A stretch of 64,000 nt of DNA from Ochotona curzoniae. Taxonomy: Eukaryota > Chordata > Mammalia > Lagomorpha > Ochotonidae. A program made the translations under genes and the position numbers. The notes beneath the pieces were generated by a model. That model had not been told where the DNA came from and ran no database searches. It worked only from the letters and a program-made list of their open reading frames with translations. The stretch covers positions 8,804,001 through 8,868,000 of the forward strand of contig NW_024465751.1 of the NCBI RefSeq assembly GCF_017591425.1. Direction: 5' to 3'. Of the stretch, positions 41,901-47,179 are shown one piece after another (positions within the stretch are counted from its first letter, which is position 1; every line of letters starts with the position of its first letter).

Positions 41901-43775
41901 ATGAATACAAATATTGAGGCCAAAATAACAATCTAGGATTAACTATTAGCATGTAGGCTGAAGGAAACGCTTGTTAAAACTTTGGAGGAGTGATATTTTT
42001 AAATTTTTGACCTAATGAAAATCAGAGTTTACTGTTGAAATAATGTGTGGATAAACTACTACAAACACTACAATGACGTAAAGCCCTTCGTGTAACAGTG
42101 TAACAGTGGGATTAACTTGAAATATTCATTTCTAATTTATTTATGTTAAATATTGAAATTTATCATAAAATCTACAGAATCTCATAGCTACATGGGCAAT
42201 ATGTTGGTGAAGATATTTTATTCATGATTTGCTTTAAATAAAATAATTGATTTTGTTTTCCTCATTGGGAGGTCCTGAGGAATAAACAGCATCTAATTGG
42301 TTCCTGTCTGCCCACACAGTTTGTCATATAGTAGATAGATACTCAAAAAATGTTTTTATGGTAAAGTGAAGCTTAATAGGAAGCTGTCTAAAGTTGATAG
42401 TTGATAGTCACCATAGACTATGAGAATTGTTTATAGTATCTCTATAATGTGAGTTTTCAGAAAAGTTGATGTGTAAGTATACATATGGTGAAATTGGTTT
42501 GCAAGTATGTGTAGTTTTATCGAGGGTGGACAGCATGAGTATCCTAGAAGGATACACAATATTTGATTTTTAAATCATTGGTGAAAAACTCTACACAGAA
42601 ATGCTTATTTCATCTAAAATGTTAAAAAAGGTAACTGTTTTTTTTTTCAAGCTAAAGGAGAGCTTTAAGTACAATATAAATCCATAGATTGAATAGTTGA
42701 AAAGTTATTATACTAATTTTGTGTTATCAGTTTGGGAGTATTTATTATATTGTATGACTGTCGTAGGAGAAGTGGGGCAAGAAAAAAAGCTACGTTGTGT
42801 AATGATTATATCTATGTATATATGTATGTAGAAAAAATACTGGTGAGGAATACATTCCAGGATTAGCTAATCCAAATATATTGAGAGTAGCTATTAAGAT
42901 TTTCCCCTGCCTTCCTTCTGATACTAAAATGTATGTAAGAGTACAGCTTTTAATTAATCTTATAAGGTGAATAAATTTGGTGTATTTCATGATGCACATT
43001 TATAAACAGTGACACCTCCTGCTGTACCCCCTCAGCTACTTGCATTCCCCTCCTTACCTGTCTCCCTCTAATTTTTACAATGGTGTATTTACATTTCACT
43101 CTTAGACTTAACTCCAATAGACAAATCAGCACACAGCAAGGAGAAAACAAAACTACTATTCCTGAGGTGTATAGAAAAAGGCTATAAACAAGAATCAAGT
43201 CCCAGGATGTTAGTCTTTCTCATAAAGATAACATTTTTTGTACTCTGTGTACTAGTTATAATAAGTCAAGAGAAATATGACATCTGTGTTTTGGGGATTG
43301 ACTTATTTCACTAAGCATAATGATTTCCAGTTGTATCCGTTTAGTTGCAAAAAATAAGATTTCAAAAAAAAGAGAGAGATGTTATTCTTTTTTGTGGCCG
43401 AATAGTATTCCACATGTATTTACACCACAGTTTCTTTATCCAGCTGTCAGGTGATGGGCATCTGGGTCAATTCCATCTTAGCTATTGTGAGTTAAAGTGC
43501 TGTAAACGTGAGAGTGCAGATAACTCTTTCCTGTGTTGATGTTTCTTACTATACTGAAAAGAAACGCCATTGTGGTTGAATGCTATAGTCATTGTCTGTT
43601 ACATGCTCTGGCGTGATACCTTTCCAGGGATCTAGTAACTGTCAAAATACTTCTTGTGTTTCCTCAGGGCAAAGCCGTTGGGGTGACTATTGGCTGCATT
43701 TTAGGAATGTTTCCTCTGATTTTCTTTGGAGGAAGTGAAGAAGATGAAAAACTGGAGAAGACTGAATCCTCTTAG
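7555..43775 (+). CDS. TMEM65: TMEM65, seven coding exons spliced, 236 aa
   Basis: Joining 7555-7840, 28791-28835, 31957-32024, 34734-34788, 35582-35624, 38104-38209 and 43668-43775 gives 711 nt, which is 236 codons plus TAG, with every junction in phase and every intron GT..AG. The protein matches TMEM65 as I remember it from human (240 aa), differing mainly by a few residues in the Ala/Pro-rich N-terminus and by the C-terminal tail. Residues 1-54 have Arg at 3, 9, 11, 14 and 17 and no acidic residue, as in a mitochondrial presequence. Three hydrophobic spans follow at about 111-133, 140-165 and 204-222. Acidic residues D126 (in GFLDN) and D161 (in NLVSDLAG) lie in the first two. Known role: inner mitochondrial membrane protein required for Na+-dependent mitochondrial Ca2+ efflux, acting with or as the exchanger; also reported at cardiac intercalated discs. 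That D126 and D161 handle ions is my inference. Identity is very sure. Confidence 0.97.
8261..10119. other. Start of intron 1, no repeat family named
   Basis: Includes a (TTTG)n tract at 8341-8368 just after the CpG island. The rest is unique-looking and AT-rich. First-intron enhancers are possible but I cannot pick any out. Confidence 0.45.
10120..10482 (-). mobile_element. CSINE, antisense, tail expanded to a microsatellite
   Basis: GATTTCTTTGAAAGTTAGGG at the left, then a compound (GT)n(GA)n where the GAGAGACAGAGAG block should be, then ATCTTCCATTCACTGGG and a normal body to GCACCACAGCACTGGCC. Confidence 0.88.
10153..10236 (+). repeat. (GT)16(GA)26 compound microsatellite
   Basis: About 33 bp of GT followed directly by about 51 bp of GA with no interruption. 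The GA part probably grew from the GA-rich block of the antisense SINE. Confidence 0.95.
10617..10926 (-). mobile_element. CSINE, antisense
   Basis: AAAGATTTATTCTTTTTTTTGG to CTACTGCGCTGGGCC, with the ACCCATATGGGATCCTGG box well kept. A complete element. Confidence 0.92.
10970..11097 (-). mobile_element. CSINE head fragment, antisense
   Basis: Only the 5' third remains: TTTCCCAGACACATTAGCAGG, GAAGCTGGGTTGTAAGTGGG and a head ending CACAGTGGC. The 3' part is missing. Confidence 0.75.
11120..11440. mobile_element. Ancient repeat, LTR-like (family not assigned)
   Basis: CCATTGCTGAGATTTTACAAC, then ACAGTAACTTAAAAC, resembles the reverse complement of an ancient mammalian LTR ending (CCATTGCTG..AACAAATTACC..AGTGGCTTAAAAC). 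Similar wording recurs at 58258. Family call is weak. Confidence 0.35.
11446..11495 (+). repeat. (GT)n(GA)n / GAAA simple repeat
   Basis: A short GT run passes into GAGAGA and then AAAGAAAG-type purine repeats. Confidence 0.8.
11690..12072 (-). mobile_element. CSINE, antisense, with an internal minisatellite
   Basis: TTATTTTTATTTGAAAGCC at the left and AGCAGGGAGCTGGATCAG, GATGCACCACCATGCCAGCCC at the right. Four 30-bp units sit where the GGTCTCCCACGTGGGTGCAGG segment belongs. Confidence 0.85.
11826..11945 (+). repeat. 30-bp minisatellite, four units, inside a SINE
   Basis: CTGGAGCTCTCACTGGGG and GTGTCAG recur with period 30 at about 11826, 11856, 11886 and 11916. Units differ by one to three bases. 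Confidence 0.92.
12073..13303. other. Intron 1, nothing recognised
   Basis: AT-rich with no clear repeat family. 13080-13250 has moderate G+C and may be an old repeat, but I cannot name it. Confidence 0.4.
13304..13730 (-). mobile_element. MLT1-type LTR (ERVL-MaLR), antisense
   Basis: TATTAGTTCCTCAATGCTGC, TGTAACAGATTGCCACAG, GTGGCTTGAAACAACAC and GTTCTGGAGGACCAGAGTCC match the reverse complement of the MLT1 3' end in order. Later parts are diverged. A non-coding solo LTR remnant. Confidence 0.72.
13731..14121. other. Intron 1, T-run and unrecognised sequence
   Basis: A T19 run at 13912-13930 followed by TAAAGAAAAGTC may be the tail of a lost antisense insertion. Nothing else is named. Confidence 0.4.
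14122..14300 (-). mobile_element. MER5A-like hAT-Charlie DNA transposon remnant
   Basis: TTGCTGTGGGAGGTGTCC, GTAGGATATTTAGCAATGTC, CCAGCTGTGCCAACCAGAAA and TGTCTGCAGACA, then GGGGACATCCTGCC, follow the reverse complement of MER5A. Non-autonomous and old. Confidence 0.7.
14476..14565 (-). mobile_element. CSINE tail fragment, antisense
   Basis: TTTTTTTTTAAAGATTTACTT and AAAGTTACAGAGAGAGGAGG are the 3' end of the element. The body is absent. Confidence 0.65.
14838..15072 (-). mobile_element. CSINE body, antisense, tail lost
   Basis: From ACAACAGCCACAGCTGGG through GAAGCCAGGAGTCAGGAGCC and ACCCATATGGGATGCTGC to CCATGCCACAATGTTAGCCC. Confidence 0.85.
15083..15187 (+). repeat. (GA)n(GAAA)n microsatellite
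   Basis: GAAAGAAAG, then about 28 bp of GA, then some 15 perfect GAAA units. It starts right after the head of the neighbouring antisense SINE. Confidence 0.95.
15289..16590 (-). mobile_element. L1-like 3' piece with GC-rich tandem cassette array (copy 1)
   Basis: Opens with a T14 run (a poly(A) tail on the minus strand), then AT-rich sequence with TTTTTTACATAGTTGAGAGG, then from about 16010 a loose tandem array. CCAG-type unit starts fall near 16013, 16182, 16262, 16379 and 16510, typically 58-80 bp apart, each followed by a CTG/TGC run and AGCCTGG or TGTCCTGCC. It closes at an A17 run (16591-16607). The same architecture occurs at 54651-56695. Class is inferred; it could be an unclassified retroelement. 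Confidence 0.5.
16770..17065 (-). mobile_element. CSINE, antisense
   Basis: TTAAAGATTTACTTATTTTTA, then GGAAAGGTAGATTTACGG, TTTCCCAGGCCATAAGCAG and ACTCATATGGGATCCTGATG. The head is diverged. Confidence 0.88.
17241..17476 (-). mobile_element. CSINE, antisense, internally deleted
   Basis: TTTTTATTGAGAAGGCAG joins at once to CCAGGTCTCTCACATGGGG, so about 75 bp between the tail and the middle is missing. The head ends GAGCCACAGTGCCAGCCCC. Confidence 0.85.
17477..18242. other. Intron 1, nothing recognised
   Basis: Includes a T/C-rich tract near 17800-17860. A 124-codon hydrophobic open frame at 17618-17992 is T-rich by composition and shows no family match. Confidence 0.4.
18243..18500 (-). mobile_element. 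CSINE, antisense, diverged
   Basis: GTAAGACGTATTTATTTAG, then CAGCAGCCAGGAGCATCATC, TTAGCAGGGAGCTAGATTGG and a head ending near CACCACATCATCCC. Confidence 0.8.
18501..19514. other. Intron 1, nothing recognised
   Basis: Unique-looking AT-rich DNA with no coding or repeat signal I can name. Confidence 0.4.
19515..19700 (+). mobile_element. CSINE, sense, 5' truncated
   Basis: CCCTCGTGGGAGACCTGC, AGAAGCTCCTGCTTC, GGGGAATGAACCAGCGGA and TTCTCTTTCTCCCTCTGTCTG. It lacks much of the head and abuts the next SINE tail to tail. Confidence 0.8.
19701..19968 (-). mobile_element. CSINE, antisense
   Basis: AAAGGCAGAGTTACAGAGAA, GGTTCACTCCCCAAGTAGC, GTCTCCCATGTGGGTGCAGG to CTACCACACTGGGCCC. It forms an inverted pair with the sense copy beside it. 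Confidence 0.88.
19969..21181. other. Intron 1, nothing recognised
   Basis: AT-rich, with T-runs near 20917-20938 and an A-run at 21090. No repeat family named. Confidence 0.4.
21182..21524 (-). mobile_element. CSINE, antisense, full length
   Basis: T-run, GATTTATTTATTTTTATTAC, CAGATATACAGAGAGGAGG, GATCTTCCATCCGATGATTC, ACCGGCGCCCATATGATATC and TGCTGCTGGGCC. A fairly young copy. Confidence 0.93.
21556..21880 (+). mobile_element. CSINE, sense, full length
   Basis: GGGGCCCACGAGGTGGTG head, TCCATATGAGCACCAGTTC, AGAGATGGAAGATCTCTC and CTAACTTTCATGTAAAAATA tail. It is head to head with the antisense copy to its left. Confidence 0.92.
21940..22020 (-). mobile_element. CSINE tail fragment, antisense
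   Basis: TTTTAAAAATTTTATTTATTTC, AGTTACAGCGAAGAGAGAC and CATTGGTTCACTC only. Confidence 0.65.
22021..23639. other. Intron 1, nothing recognised
   Basis: A long AT-rich stretch without any repeat I can name. Low-complexity A- and T-runs only. Confidence 0.45.
23640..24395 (-). mobile_element. L1 ORF2 fragment, antisense
   Basis: ACATCTGGTCTTGGAGGGTT, TAAGGAATTTGTCCATTTT and TTTATTGATTTTGTTGATC with TTTTTCAAAGAATTAAC match, in order, the reverse complement of the reverse-transcriptase part of L1 ORF2. No open frame remains. A (TG)n run interrupts it. Confidence 0.8.
23860..23904 (+). repeat. (TG)22 microsatellite
   Basis: A pure TG run inside the antisense L1 fragment. Confidence 0.95.
24396..24750 (-). 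mobile_element. CSINE, antisense
   Basis: AAAGATTTATTTATATATAG, GGTAGATTTACAGAGAGGAG, CACGAGCCAGGAGCCAGGAC and GGCAGGGAGCTGGATAGG. The head is diverged, ending TAGGCCTAC. Confidence 0.87.
24752..25042 (-). mobile_element. CSINE, antisense, tail lost
   Basis: Joined directly to the previous copy: CATCTGCTGGTTCATTTCCC, GAAGCCAGGAGCCAGGGGC, GCTGCGCCACAACCACATCC. Confidence 0.85.
25220..25335 (+). mobile_element. Short inverted-repeat element, copy 1 (MITE-like)
   Basis: CTAAAAGTTCATGAAAATATG at the left and GTTTTGCAACAAAATAAAC, CTACTTTAATTTCC at the right. Shares these blocks with 31573-31697 (inverted) and 33018-33135. Confidence 0.5.
25336..25702. other. Intron 1, nothing recognised
   Basis: AT-rich, with a 13-bp direct repeat GATTCAGT..GTAATAAAAA near 25650-25700. 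Confidence 0.4.
25718..26042 (+). mobile_element. CSINE, young full-length copy with target duplication
   Basis: GGGCCCGGCGCAGTGGCGC head with a B-box-like GGTTCTATCCC, GAATCATCGGACAGAAGATC, and an AATAAAAATAAATC tail. It is flanked by AAAAAAAGGCTTCTA at 25703-25717 and 26043-26057, an exact 15-bp duplication. Confidence 0.97.
26058..26750. other. Intron 1, nothing recognised
   Basis: AT-rich. No coding or repeat signal I can name. Confidence 0.4.
26751..27040 (-). mobile_element. CSINE, antisense
   Basis: TTTTAAAGATTTATTTATTTG, TGGTTCACTGCCCAAGTAGC, CATTAGCAGGAGCTGTATTG to CACCATAGTGCTAGCCCC. Confidence 0.9.
27041..27910. other. Intron 1, nothing recognised
   Basis: Very AT-rich sequence with no named structure. 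Confidence 0.4.
27911..28167 (-). mobile_element. CSINE, antisense, half of an inverted pair
   Basis: TTAAAAATATTTCCTTATTTA, GAAAGTCAGAGTTAGAGAGG, GCTTTTCCCAAGCCACTAGC. The head meets the next SINE head to head. Confidence 0.85.
28168..28445 (+). mobile_element. CSINE, sense, half of an inverted pair
   Basis: TTTCTGATCCAGTTCCCTGC, GGAAAGGCAGTGGAAGATG, then a C/T-rich block and TCTGGTTTTCAAATAAAAT. It lies 350 bp before exon 2. Confidence 0.85.
28446..28790. other. End of intron 1
   Basis: AT-rich, with the branch-point region and a T/C tract before the exon 2 acceptor. No repeat seen. Confidence 0.6.
28791..28835 (+). CDS. TMEM65: TMEM65 coding exon 2 (45 nt microexon)
   Basis: The acceptor is a pyrimidine tract ending TTTTAG| and the donor is ATATG|GTAATG. 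It adds EKLEAQPPTPGQLRY (96-110), the link between the matrix-side region and the first membrane span. At 45 nt it is divisible by three, so skipping it would keep the frame and delete 15 residues. Reading past the donor stays open to 28978, but that extension does not resemble the family. Confidence 0.95.
31032..31361 (-). mobile_element. CSINE, antisense, full length
   Basis: TTTTTTTTAAGGATTTATTTA, GACAGATATACAGAGAGGAG, TAGAACTGGCGCCCATATGG and GGCCACCGTGCCAGACCC. Imperfect flanking repeats AAAAACATATA and AAAAAATATAT. Confidence 0.93.
31573..31697 (-). mobile_element. Short inverted-repeat element, copy 2 (MITE-like)
   Basis: The ends ATACTTCAAAAATTCATGAAA and TTTCATGAGCTTTTGAAGACT are inverted repeats of about 20 bp. 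The inside carries ATTTTGTTGCAAAAATA. No coding capacity. Looks mariner-derived, family not assigned. Confidence 0.55.
31957..32024 (+). CDS. TMEM65: TMEM65 coding exon 3 (first membrane span)
   Basis: The acceptor is TTTTGCAG| and the donor is TGCA|GTAAGT, a strong consensus. The exon codes VFIHNAIPFIGFGFLDNAIM and on to A133, which is the first hydrophobic segment with a buried Asp at 126. Phase is 1 on entry and 0 on exit. Confidence 0.96.
32208..32476 (-). mobile_element. CSINE, antisense, head truncated
   Basis: ACTTGAAAGGTAGAGTTACAG, CCAGAAGCCAGGAGCCTC, GTCTCCCACGTGGATGCAGG. It stops after GTCATATGGATACCAG, so the last 40 bp of the head are gone. Confidence 0.85.
33018..33135 (+). mobile_element. 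Short inverted-repeat element, copy 3 (MITE-like)
   Basis: GAAGCTCATGGAAAATTTG at the left, TTGCCCCAAAATAAGCATC and TTTAGTTTAATTTTC in the middle, AACTCTTTGAACTAC at the right. Confidence 0.5.
33768..34068 (+). mobile_element. CSINE, sense, old
   Basis: CTTGACCTGGCGATTAAGC head, GAGTTCCTGGCTCCTGGC, AATGAGCTAGCAGATAAG and a CTTTCTCTTTCTTTC tract before the AT-rich tail. Confidence 0.75.
34216..34537 (-). mobile_element. CSINE, antisense
   Basis: TTTAAAAAGATTTATTTAC, GTCTCCCACATGGGTGTGG, AGAAGGGAGCTGGATTGG to CACTGTGTTTATCCC. It ends about 195 bp before exon 4. Confidence 0.88.
34734..34788 (+). CDS. TMEM65: TMEM65 coding exon 4
   Basis: The acceptor is TTTTTTTCAG| and the donor is GGCAG|GTATTT, weaker than the others at positions +4 to +6. 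Codes GTHIELSIGIILGISTMA (134-151), the loop and the start of the second membrane span. By my count this donor is equivalent to the human splice variant c.472+1G>A, which I recall from a mitochondrial encephalomyopathy family. Confidence 0.96.
34789..35581 (+). other. TMEM65 intron 4 (793 bp)
   Basis: The shortest intron and free of any repeat I recognise, unlike its neighbours. AT-rich throughout. Confidence 0.9.
35582..35624 (+). CDS. TMEM65: TMEM65 coding exon 5
   Basis: The acceptor is ACATTTTAG| and the donor is CTTGG|GTAGGT. Codes AAALGNLVSDLAGLG (152-166, last codon split), finishing the second membrane span. It contains the GNLVSDLAG motif with Asp161, the most family-specific stretch of the protein. 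At 43 nt it is the shortest exon, and skipping it would shift the frame. Confidence 0.96.
35752..36030 (-). mobile_element. CSINE variant subfamily, antisense
   Basis: T-run then GAGAGACAGGGAGGG, GATGACTGGACCTGGG, GGCTCAGCCATCACC-type middle (here GGACTCAGCCATCACCTCC) and GGCATTTCAGATGGCATG. This wording differs from the main subfamily and resembles the copies at 40628 and 59517. Confidence 0.65.
36060..36205. mobile_element. hAT-Charlie-like DNA transposon remnant
   Basis: CTGAGTAGTGCCCCAG, TTGGCATTTATATTTAATG and CAAGTGATTCTCATTTAC recall the CCTGGG..CCCC and CCAGGTGATTCTAATGTG blocks of MER1/MER5-type elements. Weak match. Confidence 0.4.
36373..36645 (-). mobile_element. CSINE, antisense, with target duplication
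   Basis: AAAAAAAGATTTATTTATTT to CACCACACTGGGCCCC, with a small deletion after CACTGCTTCCAGCATG. Flanked by CAAATATGAAGATT (36359) and CAAATTTGAAGATT (36646), one mismatch in 14. Confidence 0.94.
37196..37435 (-). mobile_element. L1 3' UTR fragment, antisense
   Basis: GCAGCGTAATGATACCACC, TCTTCCCTTCCTCCC, ATGATACATTTTCAACTTAC, GATTAACCCTCCACTA and AATGTCAATTTTTCTC follow, in order, a lagomorph L1 3' end in reverse as I recall it. Confidence 0.65.
38104..38209 (+). CDS. TMEM65: TMEM65 coding exon 6
   Basis: The acceptor is CCTTTAAAG| (a purine-interrupted tract) and the donor is CATTTG|GTAAGT. Codes residues 167-201, including AGYVEALASRLGLSIPDLTP and KQVDMWQTRVSTHL. This is a polar loop between spans two and three, with an amphipathic run around 169-180. 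V197 replaces the Leu I recall in human. Confidence 0.96.
38311..38622 (-). mobile_element. CSINE, antisense, full length
   Basis: TTTTTAAAGATTTTTTTTTTT, CAGATATACAGAGAGGAAG, then a normal body with a duplicated ACCAGCACCCAGCACCC, to TATTGTGCCGGGTCC. It lies 100 bp past the exon 6 donor. Confidence 0.92.
38639..38947 (-). mobile_element. CSINE, antisense, older
   Basis: T-run, AGACTTATTTATTTGAAAG, GAAGCTAGTAGCCAGGAGC, ACATCAGCAGGGAACTGGC and a head ending TGTAACACTAGC. Placed in tandem with the copy before it. Confidence 0.87.
39470..39784 (+). mobile_element. CSINE, sense
   Basis: CAACATTCCATGTGGAC, GATCTCGCTCCCTGCTAATG, triplicate GGCTTCTGGCTTCTGGC, and a CTCTCTCTTTGTCTCTC block before ACTTTGACTTTTAAATAA. 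Confidence 0.85.
40628..40893 (+). mobile_element. CSINE variant subfamily, sense
   Basis: AGCAGCTGGATTTGATTTCC, AGTTCCTGACTGCAGCTCCC, TGGCTTTGGCTTCAGCC, TCTCTGTCTCTCACCTTTC. Same variant as the antisense copy at 35752. Confidence 0.65.
41073..41180. repeat. TA-rich imperfect palindrome tract
   Basis: About 110 bp almost wholly of TATA and TATAATATA words, for example TATATATAATATATATAG and TATATAGGTTATATATAT. Could extrude or fold. Confidence 0.85.
42960..43580 (-). mobile_element. L1 3' end, antisense, next to exon 7
   Basis: CTTATTTCACTAAGCATAATG, ATTTCCAGTTGTATCCG, GCCGAATAGTATTCCACATG, CCACAGTTTCTTTATCCAG and TTCCATCTTAGCTATTGTGA match the L1 ORF2 end and 3' UTR in reverse. Decayed, no open frame. 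Confidence 0.82.
43668..43775 (+). CDS. TMEM65: TMEM65 coding exon 7 and stop
   Basis: The acceptor is TTTCCTCAG|. Codes GKAVGVTIGCILGMFPLIFF (202-221), the third membrane span, then an acidic tail GGSEEDEKLEKTESS and TAG at 43773. The tail is a little longer than the human ending as I recall it. An antisense L1 remnant ends roughly 90 bp upstream of the acceptor. Confidence 0.96.
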   Translation, partial: GKAVGVTIGCILGMFPLIFFGGSEEDEKLEKTESS

Positions 43776-45240
43776 AATACCCATAAAAAGATGTAAACTA
43801 ATGTACCTCAGTTATTAAATATACTGTCACAACATTTAGAAGTTAAGACAGTAACAGTGTATAGATATGGGATCAAATAGTTGAGCATGTGTTATGGAAC
43901 ACTAACTTATTGTGGTTTGGTCTTAGGACATCTTTTAAAAAAATATTTGGTATCATATGTGTAAATTGTTGAAATGCTTTTCATCAACAGCAGTCAACAT
44001 TTCATCTTTTCCTTCTTTATCACATTATTATTTAAGTACTGGTCATTGATGTACTGTATTGACTGGGAGTTTGGCTGTTTGTTACTTAACATGCCTACAT
44101 GCATGAAAGCATTTGGTTCTTGTCATCATTGTTGTTACAAAATAGTTATAATTCAACCTTAGGAGTTTTCCAGATTACTTCAGATATTCAATAATCAGTT
44201 AAAGATTTTTTTTTTTTACTGTTTTATTGGCAGTATCAATTTTGTGTTGTTTCACAGTGAACATTAGCAATTATAAAATTTCAGTCATTTTCTTAACACA
44301 GCTTTTGAGAAGGGTGCAGATTTGAGGTATATGTCACTCATTTTAATTTTCTGATTGTATTGTCTGAAGGGCCAGAGGGGTTAAAAAGAGCAATTCTATG
44401 TGTTCTTCGTGTTATATGAAACCATGTATGTTAATAAGAATACTTATTCTGGTTGATTGTCTTACTTTAATTTCTTTTAAGTGGAGACTATGGAATTACG
44501 TTGAACTAGAGAAATACGAAGTGGAAATTGTTGAGAATGCTTATGGTCTAAGTGGTGAGATCCTACTGATATTTGAAAGTCTGAAGAAATACAAATTATA
44601 TTCTTTAGAAAGATTTTCCCCCCTCATAAAATGTTATTTTATATGAGTGGGTTGAACCCAAACACTTCATATTCACGATCAAAAATCTTGTTGTATTTTG
44701 TCTGGTGTTATTTTTTCTCGATAATTTCTTTTGATGTGAAAACTAAGTTTTTTGTATTCTGATTTTTTTTTGCATTATGGTCCAGTCAAAGTTGTATTTA
44801 GGAGTAATCCTTTCCTTTTGTCAGTATTTTTGGTGGTGGTGGTTAGAGCATATTTTTGGTTATAGTTACTTATATCTGACCCTATATATCTAAAGTTATA
44901 ACCATTTAGAGTCATAAATTCTAATTTTCTGAATCCTTTATGTTTTGTAGTATGTGGTTTGTTAAACATGATAGTTAAACATACTGTGGGGAGAGAAAAA
45001 CTGAAATTAAGATTTACTATTAGGATATTAAAATTATTGCTAATAGATACAAAAGAAGGCAAACTTGTGGGGCGACCATATTTATAGCAATATTATTTTA
45101 AAATTTTATTTGCATATGATTGCTTGGAGCACTTATTTTCAATGTTAACTTCTCTCCTGTACACTTCAGAATAATATGTTACTATCCTTTTAAGCATCGA
45201 TTTTTGGGGGGAGGGGAACTACATCTTAATATTGTATGCA

Positions 45241-45246
45241 AATAAA
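45241..45246 (+). promoter_or_regulatory. Candidate poly(A) signal AATAAA
   Basis: Canonical hexamer in GCAAATAAATAT, about 1.47 kb after the stop. A T/G-rich stretch lies some 80 nt downstream. Confidence 0.5.
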
Positions 45247-45522
45247 TATATAATATTCTTATACATTATGACATTTTTCATTAGGTTAAATCAAAATTGT
45301 AAAACTTGAGAGCTTAAACATGATTGTGGTTTGTATCTTCCATGTTGTATAACATAAAAACACCAAGAAGAAAGGTTTTAAAATTTCAGATGGATAGGAA
45401 TAGATTGCTTATTTAAACTTTTTGATAAATATTTAAGTGCTTATATCCCTATTGTGTATATGGATTGCCAATCCTTTCTGTTTTTTTAAAAAGTATTTCA
45501 TTGTGGTGCTTCACTTCTTTTT

Positions 45523-45528
45523 AATAAA
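45523..45528 (+). promoter_or_regulatory. Candidate poly(A) signal AATAAA
   Basis: Canonical hexamer in TTTTTAATAAAATCC, with T-rich sequence 50-65 nt downstream. Together with AATAAA at 45729 it suggests alternative 3' ends. Confidence 0.5.
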
Positions 45529-45760
45529 ATCCCATATTCCATAAGTTTAGCCTGTTAAGTTTAGAAAGGGCCTTTGATTATTAATTTTTTTGCTCCTGGA
45601 AATAATTAGTCCTATTATTAGCAGAATTATTAACAGAATCTGTCAGTTTGGTTTAGCATGAACAGAATTATTGAAGTTGTTGAAACATGAATACAAAACC
45701 TGAATATTAAAAAATAGTTTATAGGTACAATAAAAATTTGAATCAATCATGTAATAAATT

Positions 45761-46779
45761 TTCCAAAAAATTGGAGCCCTTCTGCCCTTTCTATACATTT
45801 TTGCCCCCAGAAATTTATTTTGCTGTAGCATGGTGCTTCACACAACACTAGAAAAAATGACTCCGTTAGGAATGGTTTCATGTGATTCTTGTTTCATGTC
45901 ACTTGCCACAAAGAACGTTATTTGAGGTGTAAACTGGAACCTGTGTTTCTCATATTAGTATTTCTCTCTTAGGAACACTAGAAATGTGAAATGCAACATG
46001 AGCTATTTTAGTGCTGAATGTTTGAAATTCCTGTTCTGTGTATTATGATTTATTGACTTGTTGATGCATGTGAACTGGGTGCATTTTGCCACTGTATGTT
46101 AAATGGTGACCAATGTTTTTACAAAGGAATTGAACAAAAAAAAATCTTCAGAGTTTGCAATGTGGTTTTGATTTGATTTTGAAATTTGATTTTCTTACAG
46201 AAGACTTTGGTTACTCTGTGACTAAAGGAAATAGGATTGGTAATGGCAGATTTGATACAAGGTAGCAGCAGAGTCAGGATACAAACTTGACAACGTTTAA
46301 GGAGAATGATCCCACACAGAAACTTCACATAGAGCGGTCAGCATCCATCAGTCACACTAATGGTATTGATAGCAGAGGTGTCCACGCTCATTATGTAATC
46401 AATGCCTCATTTACTTTTTCTTCTCTAGGAGGTAAATTTAAAAGTTTGCATAAATCACTTTGAAGTAAATCTTCCTAATTTAAAAATTTATGATCTTGCC
46501 TTCTTAGAACAATCTATTAAATGCAGCATAGCTTTTACCTTAGTGTCTAAGCATCTTTGTCATGAGTTTATTATTATGTTGTACGCAGTGCTGAGAGAAT
46601 CTGGTTTTTACCGTTTTAAGTTTTCCTCCCCTTTTGTGCTGCTCTTATTCTGGGAACTGTTTTCTCTCTAATGTCCTTTCTCAGTTGTGTGGACCTAGGA
46701 ACTAAACAACTGGTCGTAACCAGAATTGTTATGGAGATATTAGAAAACACTCAAGCCTGAGTGAGATGATGATCCGCTG
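45761..46779. other. Downstream of TMEM65, nothing recognised
   Basis: AT-rich and repeat-poor. It could still be distal 3' UTR if the gene uses a later poly(A) site. Confidence 0.4.
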
Positions 46780-47070
46780 AGAGTAAAAATAATAATATTA
46801 GCATGACCTCACTTTTATTAGATATTTATTATTACATACTATAGTACTTTACATACATTATCATATGTAATCACCTTAATAGCAGTGTTAAGTTGGGGCT
46901 GTGGCCATGCCTGTTCTTTTTACTGGGCAAATTGAGGCATGGAGAAGTGGGTTTGCTCATGATGTCAGTACTACGTGACTGGCTCTGGCAGCGTGTAAAA
47001 CCCATGGTCGTAAGATGTGCTGTAGCATCACCAGATGTGCAGGCTTTGCCACCACACCACCATTTAGGTT
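46780..47070 (-). mobile_element. MIR, near full length
   Basis: ACTTTACATACATTATCATAT, GGGCAAATTGAGGCATGGAG, ACTACGTGACTGGCTCTGGC and TGTAAAACCCATGG match the reverse complement of MIR across most of its length. Confidence 0.8.
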
Positions 47071-47179
47071 CCTTATTATCTAGTTTGTGGGGTTATTTTC
47101 TCATCTCTTACGTAAGGAAATTGTTATTAGACTCTCAAGATCCATGTAACAAATTGTGTGTGTGTGTGAAAACACATAA

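Larger units (their letters stand above)
38210..43667 (+). other. TMEM65 intron 6 (5,458 bp)
   Basis: Two antisense SINEs lie just after the donor, then sense SINEs, a TA-rich palindromic tract and an antisense L1 end before exon 7. 38948-39469, 39785-40627 and 41181-42959 are AT-rich with nothing else named, apart from a MIR-like scrap near 39413-39462. Confidence 0.9.
43776..45760 (+). other. TMEM65: TMEM65 3' UTR (end not fixed)
   Basis: AT-rich, repeat-poor sequence follows the stop codon with no SINE or L1 that I recognise for about 2 kb. That is unusual here and fits a retained UTR. Candidate poly(A) signals are ATTAAA at 43814 and AATAAA at 45241, 45523 and 45729. A T-run lies at 44208-44218. 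The true end could be at any of these or further on. Confidence 0.7.
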
